A DNA stretch of 64,000 nucleotides from contig CANJRX010000009.1 in assembly GCA_947476895.1 (NCBI GenBank), forward strand, positions 1-64,000, in the 5' to 3' direction. Positions 19,483 through 28,959 of this stretch are shown here, piece by piece. The notes under the pieces are model-generated. The model ran no database searches. It was not told the DNA's origin and was given only the letters and a program-made list of their open reading frames with translations. The DNA comes from Fidelibacterota bacterium (GTDB lineage Bacteria; Pseudomonadota; Alphaproteobacteria; Rhodospirillales; Rhodospirillaceae). The stretch's first letter is position 1, and every line of letters starts with the position of its first letter. Made by a program: the position numbers and the translations under genes.

Positions 19483-20681
19483 CGGTCAACCTCGCCGAAC
19501 ACAATGTCAATTGATCCCAGCACCGCGGGAACGTCGGCCAGCATGTGTCCGCGCAGCATGGCATCCATGCCGGCGAGATGAATGAAGCCCGGCGCCTTGA
19601 TGCGGCAGCGGTATGGTTTGTTGGTGCCGTCGGACACCAGGTACACGGCGAATTCGCCCTTGGGCGCTTCGGTGACGACGTAGCACTCGCCAGCCGGAAC
19701 CTTGAAGCCCTCGGTGTAAAGTTTGAAGTGATGGATCAACGCTTCCATCGAGGTTTTCATTTCGCCCCGCGGCGGCGCTTGAATCTTGCGGTCGTTCACG
19801 CGCACGGGGCCGGACGGCATCTTTTCAAGACATTGCTTGATCAGCTTCACGGACTCACGCATTTCGAGAATGCGGACCAGATAGCGGTCATAGCAGTCGC
19901 CGTGCTTGCCGATGGGAACATCGAACTCAAGCTGGTCGTAGCAGTCATAAGGCTGAGACTTGCGCAAATCCCACGGCACTCCTGAGGCGCGCAAGTTCGG
20001 ACCCGTGAAGCCCCAGGCAATAGCTTCGGCTTCGGACACGATGCCGATGTCGACGGTGCGCTGCTTGAAGATACGGTTGTCGGTCAGCAAAGCCTCAAGA
20101 TCGTCGATCATCTTGGGATATTTGTCGGCCCAATCGCCAATGCGTTCTTTCAAGCCGGCAGGCATATCCATCGACACGCCGCCCGGACGAATGTAGTTCG
20201 CGTGCATACGCGCGCCGCAAACGTCGTCGTAAAAGCCCATCAGCTTTTCGCGTTCTTCGAAGGTCCACAAGAACGGCGTCATGGCGCCCACGTCCATCGC
20301 GTAAGACGCAATGTTCATGATGTGGTTCAGGATGCGCGTCAGTTCCGCGAACAGCACGCGGATGTATTGCGCGCGCGGCGGAGGCTGAATGCCCAAAAGT
20401 TTTTCCACAGCCAGAGCAAACGCCTGCTCCTGGTTCATGGGCGAGACGTAATCGAGGCGGTCGAAATACGGGATCGCCTGCAGATAGGTTTTGTATTCGA
20501 TCAGCTTTTCGGTGCCGCGATGAAGCAGGCCGATGTGCGGATCAACACGCTCGATAACTTCGCCGTCCATTTCCAGCACAAGGCGCAGCACGCCGTGCGC
20601 AGCCGGATGCTGCGGGCCGAAGTTCAGCGTGTAGTTCTCGATTTCGATTTCAGATGTGGGACGCGTTGTGTCGGGGCTCAT
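19479..20681 (-). CDS. nuoD: NADH-quinone oxidoreductase subunit D
   Basis: The 49-kDa subunit that shapes the quinone-binding pocket. The protein (400 residues) shows [22 protein letters not shown] (about 19-40) with the quinone-contacting histidine, [18 protein letters not shown] (about 49-66), [11 protein letters not shown] near 78-88, and the [10 protein letters not shown] loop near 147. The C-terminal end [12 protein letters not shown] is the usual terminus. It is a separate gene, not fused to nuoC, and sits 2 bases after it. Confidence 0.97.
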   Translation of the reverse strand: MSPDTTRPTSEIEIENYTLNFGPQHPAAHGVLRLVLEMDGEVIERVDPHIGLLHRGTEKLIEYKTYLQAIPYFDRLDYVSPMNQEQAFALAVEKLLGIQPPPRAQYIRVLFAELTRILNHIMNIASYAMDVGAMTPFLWTFEEREKLMGFYDDVCGARMHANYIRPGGVSMDMPAGLKERIGDWADKYPKMIDDLEALLTDNRIFKQRTVDIGIVSEAEAIAWGFTGPNLRASGVPWDLRKSQPYDCYDQLEFDVPIGKHGDCYDRYLVRILEMRESVKLIKQCLEKMPSGPVRVNDRKIQAPPRGEMKTSMEALIHHFKLYTEGFKVPAGECYVVTEAPKGEFAVYLVSDGTNKPYRCRIKAPGFIHLAGMDAMLRGHMLADVPAVLGSIDIVFGEVDR

Positions 20682-20683
20682 AA

Positions 20684-21337
20684 TTACGCACCTCCCTGCT
20701 TAGGAGGTGTCGCGGGCGCAACCGTTGCTTTCTCATCGCCGGGCAGCAGCTTTTGAATGCCTTCCCAGGGCGACAGGAAGTCGAAGGTGCGGAAATCCTG
20801 AACCAGTTTCACAGGTTCATAGATGACGCGCTTCTGGTCTTCGTCGTAACGCATCTCGACATAACCCGTGAGCGGGAAGTCTTTGCGCTGCGGGTGACCA
20901 TCGAAACCATAGTCAGTGAGGATGCGGCGCAGATCTGGGTGACCTGAGAAATAAACGCCGTACATGTCCCAGACTTCGCGCTCGAACCAATCGGCGCAAG
21001 GGAAAACGCCCGTGAGGCTCGCGACCGGCGTATCTTCGCTGGCCGGCACCTTCAAACGCACGCGTGTGTTCTTCTTCATGCTGAGCAGGTGATAGACCAC
21101 CTCGAAACGCTCGGCGCGTTCGGGGTAATCGACGCCGCAAATATCGATCAGCTGCGTGAACTGACAGATCACGTTGTCGCGCAAGTACGTCGCGACCTTC
21201 ACGATGGAAGCGCGCGCGACCTGCACAATCAATTCGCCGCGCACGATGTCAGCCGACATCACGTCGCCCGGCAGGGCCTCTACGATATGCGCAGCCGCCG
21301 CGCGAAGTTCGTCAGTGATGGTTAAAGTCTGGGTCAT
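20684..21337 (-). CDS. nuoC: NADH-quinone oxidoreductase subunit C
   Basis: The 30-kDa peripheral-arm subunit (217 residues). Family landmarks are [27 protein letters not shown] (about 56-82) and [52 protein letters not shown] (about 116-166). The C-terminal 25 residues are Ala/Pro/Lys-rich and probably unstructured. It follows nuoB by 3 bases. It has no metal centre itself and stabilises the NuoB/NuoD interface. Confidence 0.96.
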   Translation of the reverse strand: MTQTLTITDELRAAAAHIVEALPGDVMSADIVRGELIVQVARASIVKVATYLRDNVICQFTQLIDICGVDYPERAERFEVVYHLLSMKKNTRVRLKVPASEDTPVASLTGVFPCADWFEREVWDMYGVYFSGHPDLRRILTDYGFDGHPQRKDFPLTGYVEMRYDEDQKRVIYEPVKLVQDFRTFDFLSPWEGIQKLLPGDEKATVAPATPPKQGGA

Positions 21338-21340
21338 GAT

Positions 21341-21910
21341 TTACCGGTCTATGGAGCCGACGCGGCGGATTTTCTTGTGAAGCTGCAAAATGCCGTAGAG
21401 CAGTGCTTCAGCGGTCGGCGGGCAACCCGGCACGTAGATGTCTACGGGCACGATACGGTCGCAGCCACGCACGACAGAGTACGAGTAGTGATAGTAGCCG
21501 CCGCCATTGGCGCAGGAGCCCATCGAGATTACGTAACGCGGCTCCGGCATCTGGTCGTAAACCTTGCGCAGCGCCGGGGCCATTTTGTTGGTCAGCGTGC
21601 CGGCGACGATCATCAGGTCCGACTGACGCGGGCTGGGACGGAACACCATGCCGAAGCGGTCGAAGTCGTAACGCGCCATGGCGACGTGCATCATCTCGAC
21701 GGCGCAGCAGGCCAGACCAAAGGTCATGGGCCAGACTGAACCCGCGCGGCCCCAGTTGGTCAGCGCATCGAGCGACGTCAGCAGGAAGCCTTTGTCCTGC
21801 AGCTCGTCGGCGACACGGGCCATCAGCTGTCCGTCTTCCGGCGAGGTCGCGCGGATCGGATCTGTGGCGGCCACAGCAGGCACGGTGTGAGCCGGAACGG
21901 TTATTCCCAT
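21341..21910 (-). CDS. nuoB: NADH-quinone oxidoreductase subunit B (cluster N2)
   Basis: This subunit carries the terminal 4Fe-4S cluster N2 that reduces quinone. Using the ATG at 21910 the product is 189 residues. Ligands are the adjacent pair Cys68-Cys69 ([11 protein letters not shown]), Cys133 (GSCANGG) and Cys163 (VPGCPP). I prefer this start over an upstream one at 21982, since the longer version would add an Arg/His-rich leader from the nuoA frame that the family lacks. The chosen start overlaps the nuoA stop by 10 bases. Confidence 0.95.
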   Translation of the reverse strand: MGITVPAHTVPAVAATDPIRATSPEDGQLMARVADELQDKGFLLTSLDALTNWGRAGSVWPMTFGLACCAVEMMHVAMARYDFDRFGMVFRPSPRQSDLMIVAGTLTNKMAPALRKVYDQMPEPRYVISMGSCANGGGYYHYSYSVVRGCDRIVPVDIYVPGCPPTAEALLYGILQLHKKIRRVGSIDR

Positions 21911-22266
21911 TCCAATGCCCCTTTCTTCCATTCGTAGATGAAACCGACGGTGAGGATGCCGAGGAACACCATCATCGACCAAAAGCCGAACATGCCGATC
22001 TTCCCAAGGCTCACCGCCCAGGGGAACAGGAAGGCCACTTCAAGATCGAAGATGATGAAAAGGATCGCCACCAGGTAAAAGCGCACGTCGAACTTCGACC
22101 GGGCGTCGTCGAAGGCTTCGAAACCGCATTCGTAGGCTGAACTTTTTTCCGGGTCGGGACGGCTGGGACCGGCGATCAGGGAGGCCAAGACAAAGACCAA
22201 GGCCAGGCCAAAAGCGATGCCGAGAAAAATCAGGATCGGCAGATATTCAACCAGCATACTTTGCAT
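21901..22266 (-). CDS. nuoA: NADH-quinone oxidoreductase subunit A
   Basis: A three-helix membrane subunit (121 residues, ND3 homologue) and the first gene of the operon. It has the conserved loop [43 protein letters not shown] (about 41-83). The cysteine in YECGF is the active/deactive switch residue in mitochondria. Two in-frame ATGs lie 9 bases apart (22266 and 22257), and neither has a strong ribosome-binding site, so the start may be three codons later. The long upstream gap (22267-22602) probably holds the operon promoter. Confidence 0.95.
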   Translation of the reverse strand: MQSMLVEYLPILIFLGIAFGLALVFVLASLIAGPSRPDPEKSSAYECGFEAFDDARSKFDVRFYLVAILFIIFDLEVAFLFPWAVSLGKIGMFGFWSMMVFLGILTVGFIYEWKKGALEWE

Positions 22267-22419
22267 TGAAACCGCGCCTTGCCCCAGCAGCGTTCGTGGA
22301 TCGCGCCAGGCAATCCTTCAAACGAATTTTCTTATTAATTACAAGCCTTTACGGCCCAACTCGGGGATTATTCTTATGGCTGACCAGGACCCCCACCCTT
22401 GCCCGCTCAAGTATGGCTG

Positions 22420-22448
22420 ATCTAAACGGCGCGAGGTCTAGGAGTCAA
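22420..22448 (-). promoter_or_regulatory. candidate housekeeping promoter for the nuo operon
   Basis: On the minus strand TTGACT (RC of 22443-22448) is followed after 17 bases by TTAGAT (22420-22425). The -35 box matches the sigma-70 consensus in 5 of 6 positions, but the -10 box is weak. It lies about 155 bases upstream of nuoA in the only sizeable gap before the operon. Position supports it more than sequence does. Confidence 0.35.
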
Positions 22449-22542
22449 GCCGCGTGATGGCTGCAAAAACATTGACATAGCGAGATTTTTTGCCTCAGCG
22501 GGGCCTGCGAGGGTGGGCGATTTTGGCCTCAGCCGCCCAAGC

Positions 22543-22575
22543 AAAACCCCCGGGCCTGTTACAGACCCGGGGGTT
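22543..22575 (-). terminator. intrinsic terminator after the PRC-barrel gene
   Basis: The stem AACCCCCGGG pairs with CCCGGGGGTT across an 11-base loop, about 28 bases past the stop of the PRC-barrel gene. On the minus strand it is followed by TTTTGC, a short U-tract. The perfect 10-bp GC stem makes a terminator likely. It separates this gene from the nuo operon. Confidence 0.75.
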
Positions 22576-22602
22576 CAAATACGCACAGCTATTGGATGTA
22601 GG

Positions 22603-22971
22603 CTACATCCACATCGACGTGGTGCCGTAATAGCGGTCCACGCCGCGGCCGTAATCGGGCGTCCAGGTGAACTCCGCGTCGCTGTCGTAGGACGGAGCGT
22701 CCTTCAAAAGGTCCTTGTCCAGGTTGATGACGTAACCACCCTTTTGCGTGTCGTACTTCAACACCGACCACGGCAGCGGGTAGTGCTTGTGGCCCATACC
22801 CAGGAATCCGCCAAAGGACAAAACAGCGTAAGCGACCTGGCCGCTAATCTTGTCGAGCATGATGTCCTCGACTTCGCCAAGCTTGTCGCCTTCGAAATTG
22901 TAAACATCAGTGCCGTTGACCTTGTCAGCTGCGATGAGCGAGCCGTCCGTCAATTTCGTTGCGTCTGTCAT
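22603..22971 (-). CDS. PRC-barrel domain protein
   Basis: The PRC-barrel is a small beta-barrel first seen in the H subunit of the photosynthetic reaction centre and in RimM. The 122-residue product contains one such domain: SLIAADKVNGTDVYNFEGDKLGEVEDIMLDK (about 10-40) followed by GQVAYAVLSFGGFLGMG-x-KHYPLPWSVLKY (about 43-73). Free-standing proteins of this kind are common in alphaproteobacteria and often stress-related, but their function is not established. The start is set at the ATG at 22971, with GGAG 8 bases upstream. It is monocistronic, ending at a strong terminator. Confidence 0.85.
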   Translation of the reverse strand: MTDATKLTDGSLIAADKVNGTDVYNFEGDKLGEVEDIMLDKISGQVAYAVLSFGGFLGMGHKHYPLPWSVLKYDTQKGGYVINLDKDLLKDAPSYDSDAEFTWTPDYGRGVDRYYGTTSMWM

Positions 22972-23165
22972 GATGTGTGCTCCAAGCAATTGTGACTGTC
23001 CCACTGGGATAAGTGGGAGGCCCGGATACAACGGCGTGTTGCTGAACTAGTTTCCCAACGCCCGTGATTGTTTTGGAGATGTAATGATTTGGGGATGTAA
23101 GGCTTGCCGAGCCGAAGCTCGCGGCAGGATAGGCCCGCCTTCGCCCTGACGGGCTTCAGCGTGGC

Positions 23166-23193
23166 AGCCTCCGCTCGCTGCGCGAGCGTAGGC
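23166..23193 (-). other. hairpin directly downstream of tRNA-Val
   Basis: AGCCT-C-CGCTCG pairs with CGAGCG-T-AGGCT around the 5-base loop CTGCG. The outer stem runs up to the encoded CCA of tRNA-Val. On the minus strand this sits immediately 3' of the tRNA and may be a processing or termination structure. There is no U-tract. Confidence 0.4.
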
Positions 23194-23269
23194 TGGTAGG
23201 CGATGACGGACTCGAACCGCCGACATCTTCCGTGTAAAGGAAGCGCTCTACCAACTGAGCTAATCGCCC
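23194..23269 (-). tRNA. tRNA-Val(UAC)
   Basis: Read on the minus strand the gene starts GGGCGATTAGCTCAGTTGGT, has the anticodon arm CTTCC-TTTACAC-GGAAG with anticodon TAC, and a T-arm with GGTTCGAGTCC. Acceptor halves GGGCGAT and ATCGCCT pair (G-U at the first position), followed by A and an encoded CCA. The length is 76 bases including CCA. It lies between hup and the PRC-barrel gene, a usual place in this gene neighbourhood. Confidence 0.97.
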
Positions 23270-23320
23270 TCACCCGCCAAGTAAGCCGTGAGAAGCCGGC
23301 AACCTAATGCCGGAACGCAG

Positions 23321-23358
23321 AAAAGAAAAGCGCCGGCCGCTTTTATACGGCCGGCGCT
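23321..23358 (-). terminator. intrinsic terminator of hup
   Basis: A perfect 11-bp stem AGCGCCGGCCG / CGGCCGGCGCT with an 8-base loop starts about 18 bases after the HU stop codon. On the minus strand it is followed by the U-rich run CTTTTCTTTT. This is the clearest Rho-independent terminator in the region. Confidence 0.88.
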
Positions 23359-23375
23359 GCCTCAAAACTTAGAAA

Positions 23376-23651
23376 TTAGCGGTTTACAGCGTCCTTCAGG
23401 GCCTTACCGGCCGAGAACTTCGGGCGCTTGGAAGCCGGAATGTTGATCTTTTCGCCGGTGCGGGGGTTACGGCCCTCGCTGGCGGCGCGTTTGGCGACGG
23501 CAAAGGTTCCGAAACCCACCAGGCGGACTTCGTCGCCTTTGCGCAGCGAGCCCGTGATGACGTCGAGCACGCTGTCGACCGCTTTCGCGGCGTCGGCCTT
23601 CGAGAGTCCTGCCGTTTCCGAAACTTCGGCAACCAAATCGTTTTTATTCAT
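23376..23651 (-). CDS. hup: DNA-binding protein HU
   Basis: A small histone-like protein that bends and compacts DNA as a dimer. It has 91 residues with the HU/IHF fold: helices at the N-terminus (MNKNDLVAEVSETAGLSKADAAKAVDSVL), the core GFGTFAVAKRAASEGRNPRTGEKINIPASK (about 47-76) including the proline-tipped DNA-binding arm (RNP), and the final helix. The RNPRTGEKI-x-IPASK form and the position beside lon fit the HU-beta type found downstream of lon in many proteobacteria. It has its own candidate promoter 150 bases upstream and a strong terminator. Confidence 0.95.
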   Translation of the reverse strand: MNKNDLVAEVSETAGLSKADAAKAVDSVLDVITGSLRKGDEVRLVGFGTFAVAKRAASEGRNPRTGEKINIPASKRPKFSAGKALKDAVNR

Positions 23652-23798
23652 ATGCGACCCCTTGATGATCTTAGAGAGCGATTGTTGATTGAACTTGATG
23701 ACTGGAATTGAGGGACATCCGGCAACCCCTGACCGGTCAGCGTGTCATTTGCCCGCTGCACCGTCATACTTTCCGCCTTACGCCGGTTGTACGCGCGA

Positions 23799-23828
23799 AG
23801 TGTAAGCCGCGATTTTAGCATGCGTCAA
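23799..23828 (-). promoter_or_regulatory. candidate housekeeping promoter for hup
   Basis: TTGACG (RC of 23823-23828) and TACACT (RC of 23799-23804) are separated by 18 bases on the minus strand. They match the sigma-70 boxes in 5 of 6 and 4 of 6 positions. This leaves a 5' leader of roughly 140 bases before the HU start. It is plausible but unproven. Confidence 0.45.
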
Positions 23829-23907
23829 TGCGCTAAACGGCGATTTTTGGCGGTTTTTGGGGAATAAATGCCCAAATCAGGCCCCCTCACCGCTTTATGA
23901 CACGCCT

Positions 23908-23956
23908 AAAAAAGAAGCGGCGGACCTCCCCGTGCTGTCACGAGAATGTCCGCCGC
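23908..23956 (-). terminator. intrinsic terminator of lon
   Basis: The 9-bp stem GCGGCGGAC / GTCCGCCGC encloses a 22-base loop and begins about 20 bases past the lon stop. On the minus strand it is followed by TTCTTTTTTAGG, a good U-tract. This separates lon from hup transcription. Confidence 0.8.
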
Positions 23957-23978
23957 GTTGTCTTAAAGCGCTAGCGCG

Positions 23979-26390
23979 TTAGTGAGTCAGAAGCGGTTCG
24001 TCTTCGGCTTCCGGCAGAGGAGCCGGTTTCGGCGCCACCACTTCGTCTTCAAGATCATCCTTCAAGATCGGCACCAGCGGATTGACCAGCGCCAGCGAGA
24101 GCACTTCATCAACCGTCGTGACCGGAACGATCTTCAAATCGCGCTTCACGTTCTCTGGAATTTCTTCCAGATCTTTTTCGTTTTCCTTCGGGATCAGCAC
24201 GGTGGTCAGACCGCCGCGCAGAGCCGCCAGCAGCTTTTCCTTGAGACCGCCAATGGGCAGAACACGGCCGCGCAGGCTGATTTCGCCGGTCATGGCGACA
24301 TCTTTGCGGACGGGATTGCCGGTCAGGGCCGAAACGATGCTTGTGCACATCGCCACGCCGGCCGAAGGACCGTCTTTCGGGGTCGCACCTTCCGGAACGT
24401 GCAAGTGGATGTCGTGCTTTTCAAAGAATTTCGACCGGATGCCGAACACCCGCGCCCGGCTGCGCACATAAGAGCGCGCGGCCTGGATGGATTCCTTCAT
24501 CACATCGCCCAGTTTGCCGGTCAGCGTGACCCCGCCCTTGCCGGGCATGATCACCGCTTCGATGGACAGCAACTCGCCGCCCACTTCCGTCCAAGCCAGA
24601 CCCGTGGTGACACCGACCAAGTCTTCGCGCTCGGCCTGGCCGAAGCGATACTTCTGGATGCCGGCAAACTTCTTCAGGTTCCGCTGTGTCACGGCGACCT
24701 TCTTCAGTTTGCGCAGGATGATTTCCTTGGTCGCTTTACGGGCGAGGTTCGCCAGTTCGCGCTCAAGACTACGCACGCCAGCTTCCCGCGTGTAGTAACG
24801 GCACAGATCACGGACGGCGTCGTCTGAAACGCTCCACTCGGTCTTCTTCAACCCGTGTGCGCCGAACTGCTTCGGAATCAGGTGGCATTTGGCGATGGCG
24901 ACCTTCTCGTCTTCGGTGTAACCCGAGACGCGGATGATCTCCATGCGGTCCAGCAACGGCTGCGGCATGCGCAACGTGTTCGCCGTCGTGATGAACAACA
25001 CGTCGGACAGGTCGTAATCGACTTCCAGATAGTGATCCTGGAAGGTCGAGTTCTGTTCCGGGTCCAGCACTTCGAGCAAGGCAGAAGACGGATCGCCGCG
25101 CCAATCGGCGCCGAGTTTGTCGATCTCGTCGAGCAAGAACAGCGGATTGGACGTCTTGGCCTTCTTCATGCCCTGAATGATTTTGCCGGGCATGGAGCCG
25201 ATGTAGGTACGGCGGTGGCCGCGAATTTCGGCTTCGTCACGCACGCCGCCTAAGGACACGCGCACGAAGGCGCGTCCCGTCGAGCTCGCGATCGAACGAC
25301 CCAGCGAAGTCTTGCCGACACCCGGCGGTCCAACCAAGCACAGGATCGGGCCTTTGACTTTCTTCGTGCGGCTCTGCACGGCCAAGTATTCAACGATGCG
25401 CTCTTTGACCTTCTCGAGACCATGGTGATCCTTATCGAGCTGCGCCTTGGCGGCCTTCAGATCGATCAGAACGCGGCTGCGCTTCTTCCACGGAATAGCG
25501 GTCAGCCAATCGAGATAATTGCGCACGACGGTGGCTTCCGCCGACATCGGGCTCATGGACTTGAGCTTCTTCAGCTCGGCCATAGCCTTGTCGCGCGCTT
25601 CCTTGGACATTTTGATCTTCTTGATCTTGTCCTCGTACTCCGTCGCTTCGTCGCGGCCTTCGTCGTTTTCGCCCAGCTCGCGCTGAATGGCCTTCATCTG
25701 CTCATTCAAGTAGTACTCGCGCTGGGTCTTCTCCATCTGACGCTTCACCCGGTTACGGATGCGGCGCTCGACTTGGAGCACGCTGATTTCGGATTCCATG
25801 AAGCCATAGATCCGCTCCAAGCGCTCAGAGACGGTTTTGACTTCCAGCAGTTCCTGCTTCTCAGCGATCTTCAACGTCAGATGCGAGGCAACCGTATCGG
25901 CCAGTTTCGAGGCATTCTCGATCTGGTTCACCGACACTAAAACTTCCGGCGGGATTTTCTTGTTGAGCTTGATGTACTGCTCGAACTGCGAAACGACCGA
26001 ACGCGAGAGCGCTTCCAGTTCCTTGTCTTCTTCCTTCGGCTCATCGAGGAATTCAGCCGACGCTTCGAAGAAGGAATCGTTTTTCTTGTAGCCGGTGATG
26101 CGCGCACGCTGGCCGCCTTCGACCAACACCTTCACGGTGCCGTCAGGCAACTTCAGCAGTTGCAGCACGGTGGAGACCGTGCCGACCTCATAAATATCCT
26201 TCGAGGACGGATCGTCCTGAGAGGCGTCTTTCTGAGCAACGAGCAGGATCTGCTTATCGTCCGCCATCACGTCTTCGAGGGCGCGCACAGACTTTTCGCG
26301 GCCGACGAACAGCGGCACGATCATGTGCGGAAATACAACGATATCCCGTAAGGGCAGAACTGGGAAAAACGGACCTTTAGCAGTATCCAC
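23979..26390 (-). CDS. lon: ATP-dependent protease La (Lon)
   Basis: A cytosolic AAA+ serine protease that degrades damaged and regulatory proteins. The 803-residue LonA-type protein has an N-terminal substrate-binding domain (about 8-200, starting [23 protein letters not shown]), Walker A GPPGVGKT near 353-360, Walker B FLLDEIDK near 416-423, and the protease domain with the Ser676-Lys719 dyad (DGPSAG and GGLKEK). The start codon is GTG at 26390, preceded by AAAGAGG. A heat-shock-type promoter motif and an inverted repeat lie upstream, and a terminator lies downstream, so it appears monocistronic. Confidence 0.97.
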   Translation of the reverse strand: MDTAKGPFFPVLPLRDIVVFPHMIVPLFVGREKSVRALEDVMADDKQILLVAQKDASQDDPSSKDIYEVGTVSTVLQLLKLPDGTVKVLVEGGQRARITGYKKNDSFFEASAEFLDEPKEEDKELEALSRSVVSQFEQYIKLNKKIPPEVLVSVNQIENASKLADTVASHLTLKIAEKQELLEVKTVSERLERIYGFMESEISVLQVERRIRNRVKRQMEKTQREYYLNEQMKAIQRELGENDEGRDEATEYEDKIKKIKMSKEARDKAMAELKKLKSMSPMSAEATVVRNYLDWLTAIPWKKRSRVLIDLKAAKAQLDKDHHGLEKVKERIVEYLAVQSRTKKVKGPILCLVGPPGVGKTSLGRSIASSTGRAFVRVSLGGVRDEAEIRGHRRTYIGSMPGKIIQGMKKAKTSNPLFLLDEIDKLGADWRGDPSSALLEVLDPEQNSTFQDHYLEVDYDLSDVLFITTANTLRMPQPLLDRMEIIRVSGYTEDEKVAIAKCHLIPKQFGAHGLKKTEWSVSDDAVRDLCRYYTREAGVRSLERELANLARKATKEIILRKLKKVAVTQRNLKKFAGIQKYRFGQAEREDLVGVTTGLAWTEVGGELLSIEAVIMPGKGGVTLTGKLGDVMKESIQAARSYVRSRARVFGIRSKFFEKHDIHLHVPEGATPKDGPSAGVAMCTSIVSALTGNPVRKDVAMTGEISLRGRVLPIGGLKEKLLAALRGGLTTVLIPKENEKDLEEIPENVKRDLKIVPVTTVDEVLSLALVNPLVPILKDDLEDEVVAPKPAPLPEAEDEPLLTH

Positions 26391-26438
26391 CGAACACCTC
26401 TTTCAGGCGGCCCAGAGGAGTATCGGGCCGCACCATCA

Positions 26439-26460
26439 CTAACGAACGAGCGCTCGTTAG
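26439..26460. promoter_or_regulatory. palindrome in the lon leader, candidate operator
   Basis: A perfect 14-bp palindrome AACGAGCGCTCGTT lies at 26445-26458, about 55-70 bases upstream of the lon start codon. It is nested with a wider repeat CTAACGA-N8-TCGTTAG (26439-26460). The size and symmetry resemble TetR-family operators. It sits downstream of the heat-shock-like -10 box, where a repressor could block transcription. No regulator gene is adjacent, so this is inference. Confidence 0.4.
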
Positions 26461-26513
26461 AGTTGCCGGAACCGGAACGCCCGATTCCTCAACCAGTTTA
26501 ACTTATGCAGGGA

Positions 26514-26541
26514 AGATAGGATACGCGGGCGCAGGATCAAG
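26514..26541 (-). promoter_or_regulatory. candidate RpoH (sigma-32) promoter of lon
   Basis: On the minus strand CTTG (RC of 26538-26541) is followed after 17 bases by CCTATCT (RC of 26514-26520). The alphaproteobacterial heat-shock consensus is CTTG, 17-18 bases, CYTATNTNNG. All positions match except the final G. It is about 125 bases upstream of lon, just past the clpX stop. Confidence 0.6.
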
Positions 26542-26564
26542 ACCTTGACAAGCAAGGCGCTTTT

Positions 26565-27830
26565 TTACGCCGGGGTGCCCACGTCTCCGCGTCGGTCTGC
26601 ATAAATATACAAGGGCTTAGCCCGCCCTTCAGCAACCTCGCCGTTCACCACCACCTCTTCCACGCCTTCAAGGCCCGGGAGGTCGAACATGGTATCGAGC
26701 AGGATGCCTTCCATGATGGAGCGCAAGCCGCGTGCGCCGGTTTTGCGCGCAATGGCCTTGCGAGAGACCACTTTCAGCGCATCATCGGTGAACGTGAGGT
26801 GCACGTTCTCCATATCGAACAGGCGCTGATACTGTTTCGCCAGGGCGTTCTTGGGACGCGTCAGGATGTCCATCAGAGCGCTCTCGTCGAGGTCTTCCAA
26901 GGTGGCAAGGATCGGCAAGCGGCCGACAAATTCCGGGATCAAGCCGTACTTCAGCAAGTCTTCCGGCTCGACTTCGCGCAAGATCGCGCCGGTCTGGCGT
27001 TCGTCCGACGACTTCACATCGGCGCCGAAGCCGATAGAGGTGCCGCGGCCGCGCTGACCGATGATCTTTTCGAGGCCGGCGAAAGCGCCGCCGCAGATGA
27101 AAAGGATGTTGGTGGTGTCGACCTGCAAAAATTCCTGCTGCGGATGCTTGCGCCCGCCCTGCGGCGGCACGGAGGCAACGGTGCCTTCCATGATCTTCAA
27201 CAAGGCCTGCTGCACGCCTTCACCCGAAACGTCACGGGTGATCGACGGATTATCCGACTTACGGCTAATTTTATCGATTTCATCGATATAAACGATGCCG
27301 CGCTGCGCCCGCTCGACGTTGTAATCAGCAGCCTGGAGCAGCTTCAAAATGATGTTTTCGACGTCTTCACCGACATAACCGGCTTCGGTCAACGTCGTGG
27401 CGTCAGCCATGGTGAACGGCACATCGAGAATGCGGGCCAGCGTCTGCGCGAGCAACGTCTTGCCGCAACCCGTCGGGCCGATCAGCAGAATATTGGACTT
27501 CGAGATTTCCACTTCGGCGTTCTTGGTCGAAGCCGACAGGCGCTTGTAGTGGTTATGCACCGCCACCGACAACACGCGCTTGGCGTGAGGCTGGCCGATT
27601 ACATAATCGTCGAGCACCTTCAGGATATCGCGCGGCGTCGGAACGCCTTCGCGCGATTTCACCAAGTTGGTCTTGTTCTCTTCGCGGATGATATCCATGC
27701 ACAATTCGACGCATTCATCGCAGATGAATACGGTCGGTCCGGCAATCAGTTTGCGGACCTCGTGCTGGCTCTTTCCGCAGAACGAGCAGTAGAGGGTGTT
27801 CTTAGAATCGCCGTTGGACGACTTTGTCAT
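26565..27830 (-). CDS. clpX: ATP-dependent Clp protease ATP-binding subunit ClpX
   Basis: An AAA+ unfoldase that feeds substrates to ClpP. The 421 residues start with a C4 zinc domain (Cys15, Cys18, Cys37, Cys40), then Walker A GPTGCGKT at 118-125, the pore loop GYVGEDV near 151-157, Walker [10 protein letters not shown] near 181-189 and sensor 2 around TGARGLR near 365. It lies 241 bases downstream of clpP, so it may be read through or have its own promoter. I find no convincing one in that gap. Confidence 0.97.
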   Translation of the reverse strand: MTKSSNGDSKNTLYCSFCGKSQHEVRKLIAGPTVFICDECVELCMDIIREENKTNLVKSREGVPTPRDILKVLDDYVIGQPHAKRVLSVAVHNHYKRLSASTKNAEVEISKSNILLIGPTGCGKTLLAQTLARILDVPFTMADATTLTEAGYVGEDVENIILKLLQAADYNVERAQRGIVYIDEIDKISRKSDNPSITRDVSGEGVQQALLKIMEGTVASVPPQGGRKHPQQEFLQVDTTNILFICGGAFAGLEKIIGQRGRGTSIGFGADVKSSDERQTGAILREVEPEDLLKYGLIPEFVGRLPILATLEDLDESALMDILTRPKNALAKQYQRLFDMENVHLTFTDDALKVVSRKAIARKTGARGLRSIMEGILLDTMFDLPGLEGVEEVVVNGEVAEGRAKPLYIYADRRGDVGTPA

Positions 27831-28071
27831 TACCTAACTCCACCGGAGGCCAAAGCATTGGGTTTGGTTCACCGGCTCAAATACTACATGTCGTATGTTA
27901 ACCGAGCCTTTCCACCCCGCACAACCTCCAACCCGCCACTATTCCCAACGTTACCGCTATGCGTTGTATGCAACGCGAGGAATGGGGGCAAATTCTCGTG
28001 GTTATGCAGGGGCTTCCAGACTTTTGGGGTGGTTATCAGCGCAGCGCTAAACCTCGGGTTGACGAACGACC

Positions 28072-28758
28072 TTAAACAGCCGCCACCGGACCAGGACCTG
28101 ACGGCGCGAGCGGACCCGGACCACCGTCTTTATCGGCCGGACGCGGACGCTCTTTCACCACGGTGTCGATCAAGCCAAAGGTCTTTGCTTCCTCGGCGCT
28201 CATGAAGTTGTCGCGGTCCATGGCCTTCTCGATCGCTTTGAGAGTCTGGCCTGTGTGATCGACATAAATCTGGTTGAGGCGCGAACGCAGCGAAAGAATT
28301 TCGCGGGCCTGGATTTCGATGTCAGCGGCCTGACCTTGGAACCCACCCGAGGGCTGGTGAATCATGATACGTGCGTTCGGCAACGCATAGCGCTTGCCCT
28401 TAACGCCGGCGGCCATCAGCAGCGAACCCATCGATGCAGCCTGGCCCGTGCAAACCGTCGACACATCGCAGCGGATGTACTGCATGGTGTCGTAAATCGC
28501 CAAGCCGGCGGTGACAACGCCGCCCGGCGAGTTGATGTAGAAACTGATGTCTTTGCCGGGGTTCTCAGCTTCCAGGAACAACAGCTGCGCGCAAATCAGC
28601 GACGCGACACCGTCATGCACCTGGCCGGTCAGGAAGATAATGCGCTCTTTCAGCAGGCGCGAATAAATGTCGTAGGAGCGTTCACCACGGTTGGTCTGCT
28701 CGACCACCATCGGCACCAAGTTGTTGCTGTACCACTCGACGGGATCGCGATCTCTCAT
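28072..28758 (-). CDS. clpP: ATP-dependent Clp protease proteolytic subunit ClpP
   Basis: A tetradecameric serine peptidase partnered with ClpX. The catalytic triad is Ser109 (GQAASMG), His134 (MIHQPSGG) and Asp183 (MDRDNF). The 228-residue length includes a Pro/Gly-rich C-terminal tail (about 208-228) beyond the usual end. The start codon is ATG with [22 protein letters not shown], so there is a short propeptide of the usual kind. A near-perfect heat-shock promoter motif precedes it. Confidence 0.97.
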   Translation of the reverse strand: MRDRDPVEWYSNNLVPMVVEQTNRGERSYDIYSRLLKERIIFLTGQVHDGVASLICAQLLFLEAENPGKDISFYINSPGGVVTAGLAIYDTMQYIRCDVSTVCTGQAASMGSLLMAAGVKGKRYALPNARIMIHQPSGGFQGQAADIEIQAREILSLRSRLNQIYVDHTGQTLKAIEKAMDRDNFMSAEEAKTFGLIDTVVKERPRPADKDGGPGPLAPSGPGPVAAV

Positions 28759-28842
28759 GTTTCACCTGATATGGCCTGCGAAGGGTTGACCTCGAACGCG
28801 ACGGACCGCGTCCAGGACTGCAGGCAGCCCCTCAATAAGTCT

Positions 28843-28873
28843 CTAACATAAGGGATAAATACGTCCCCGCAAG
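28843..28873 (-). promoter_or_regulatory. candidate RpoH (sigma-32) promoter of clpP
   Basis: CTTG (RC of 28870-28873), 17 bases, then CTTATGTTAG (RC of 28843-28852) on the minus strand. The second box fits the alphaproteobacterial heat-shock consensus CYTATNTNNG at every position. It lies about 85 bases upstream of clpP, in the gap after tig. It is the best of the three heat-shock motifs found in the window. Confidence 0.72.
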
Positions 28874-28959
28874 CGTGAGACGCACGCCGTAATGTTACGG
28901 CATCCCGGATTGTTAAGAAGCTGGTTAAGAACCGCGTTAACGAAGCACGTTAAGAAGGC

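Larger units (their letters stand above)
22267..22602. other. intergenic region upstream of the nuo operon
   Basis: This 336-base stretch holds no gene I can support. It contains a candidate nuo promoter (22420-22448, minus strand) and a strong terminator-like hairpin for the PRC-barrel gene (22543-22575). The part nearest nuoA, around 22320-22380, is noticeably AT-richer than its surroundings and forms the presumed leader. Confidence 0.6.
23652..23978. other. intergenic region between hup and lon
   Basis: These 327 bases contain no gene. They hold the lon terminator (23908-23956), a candidate hup promoter (23799-23828) and a hup leader of about 140 bases. I saw no convincing small ORF. Confidence 0.6.

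Noticed and set aside
21911-21982. Longer NuoB start at 21982
   Set aside because: It adds 24 Arg/His-rich residues encoded in the out-of-frame end of nuoA, unlike the family. The ATG at 21910 gives the normal length.
27831-28071. A heat-shock promoter for clpX
   Set aside because: No CTTG at suitable spacing from a CYTAT-type box was found in this gap.
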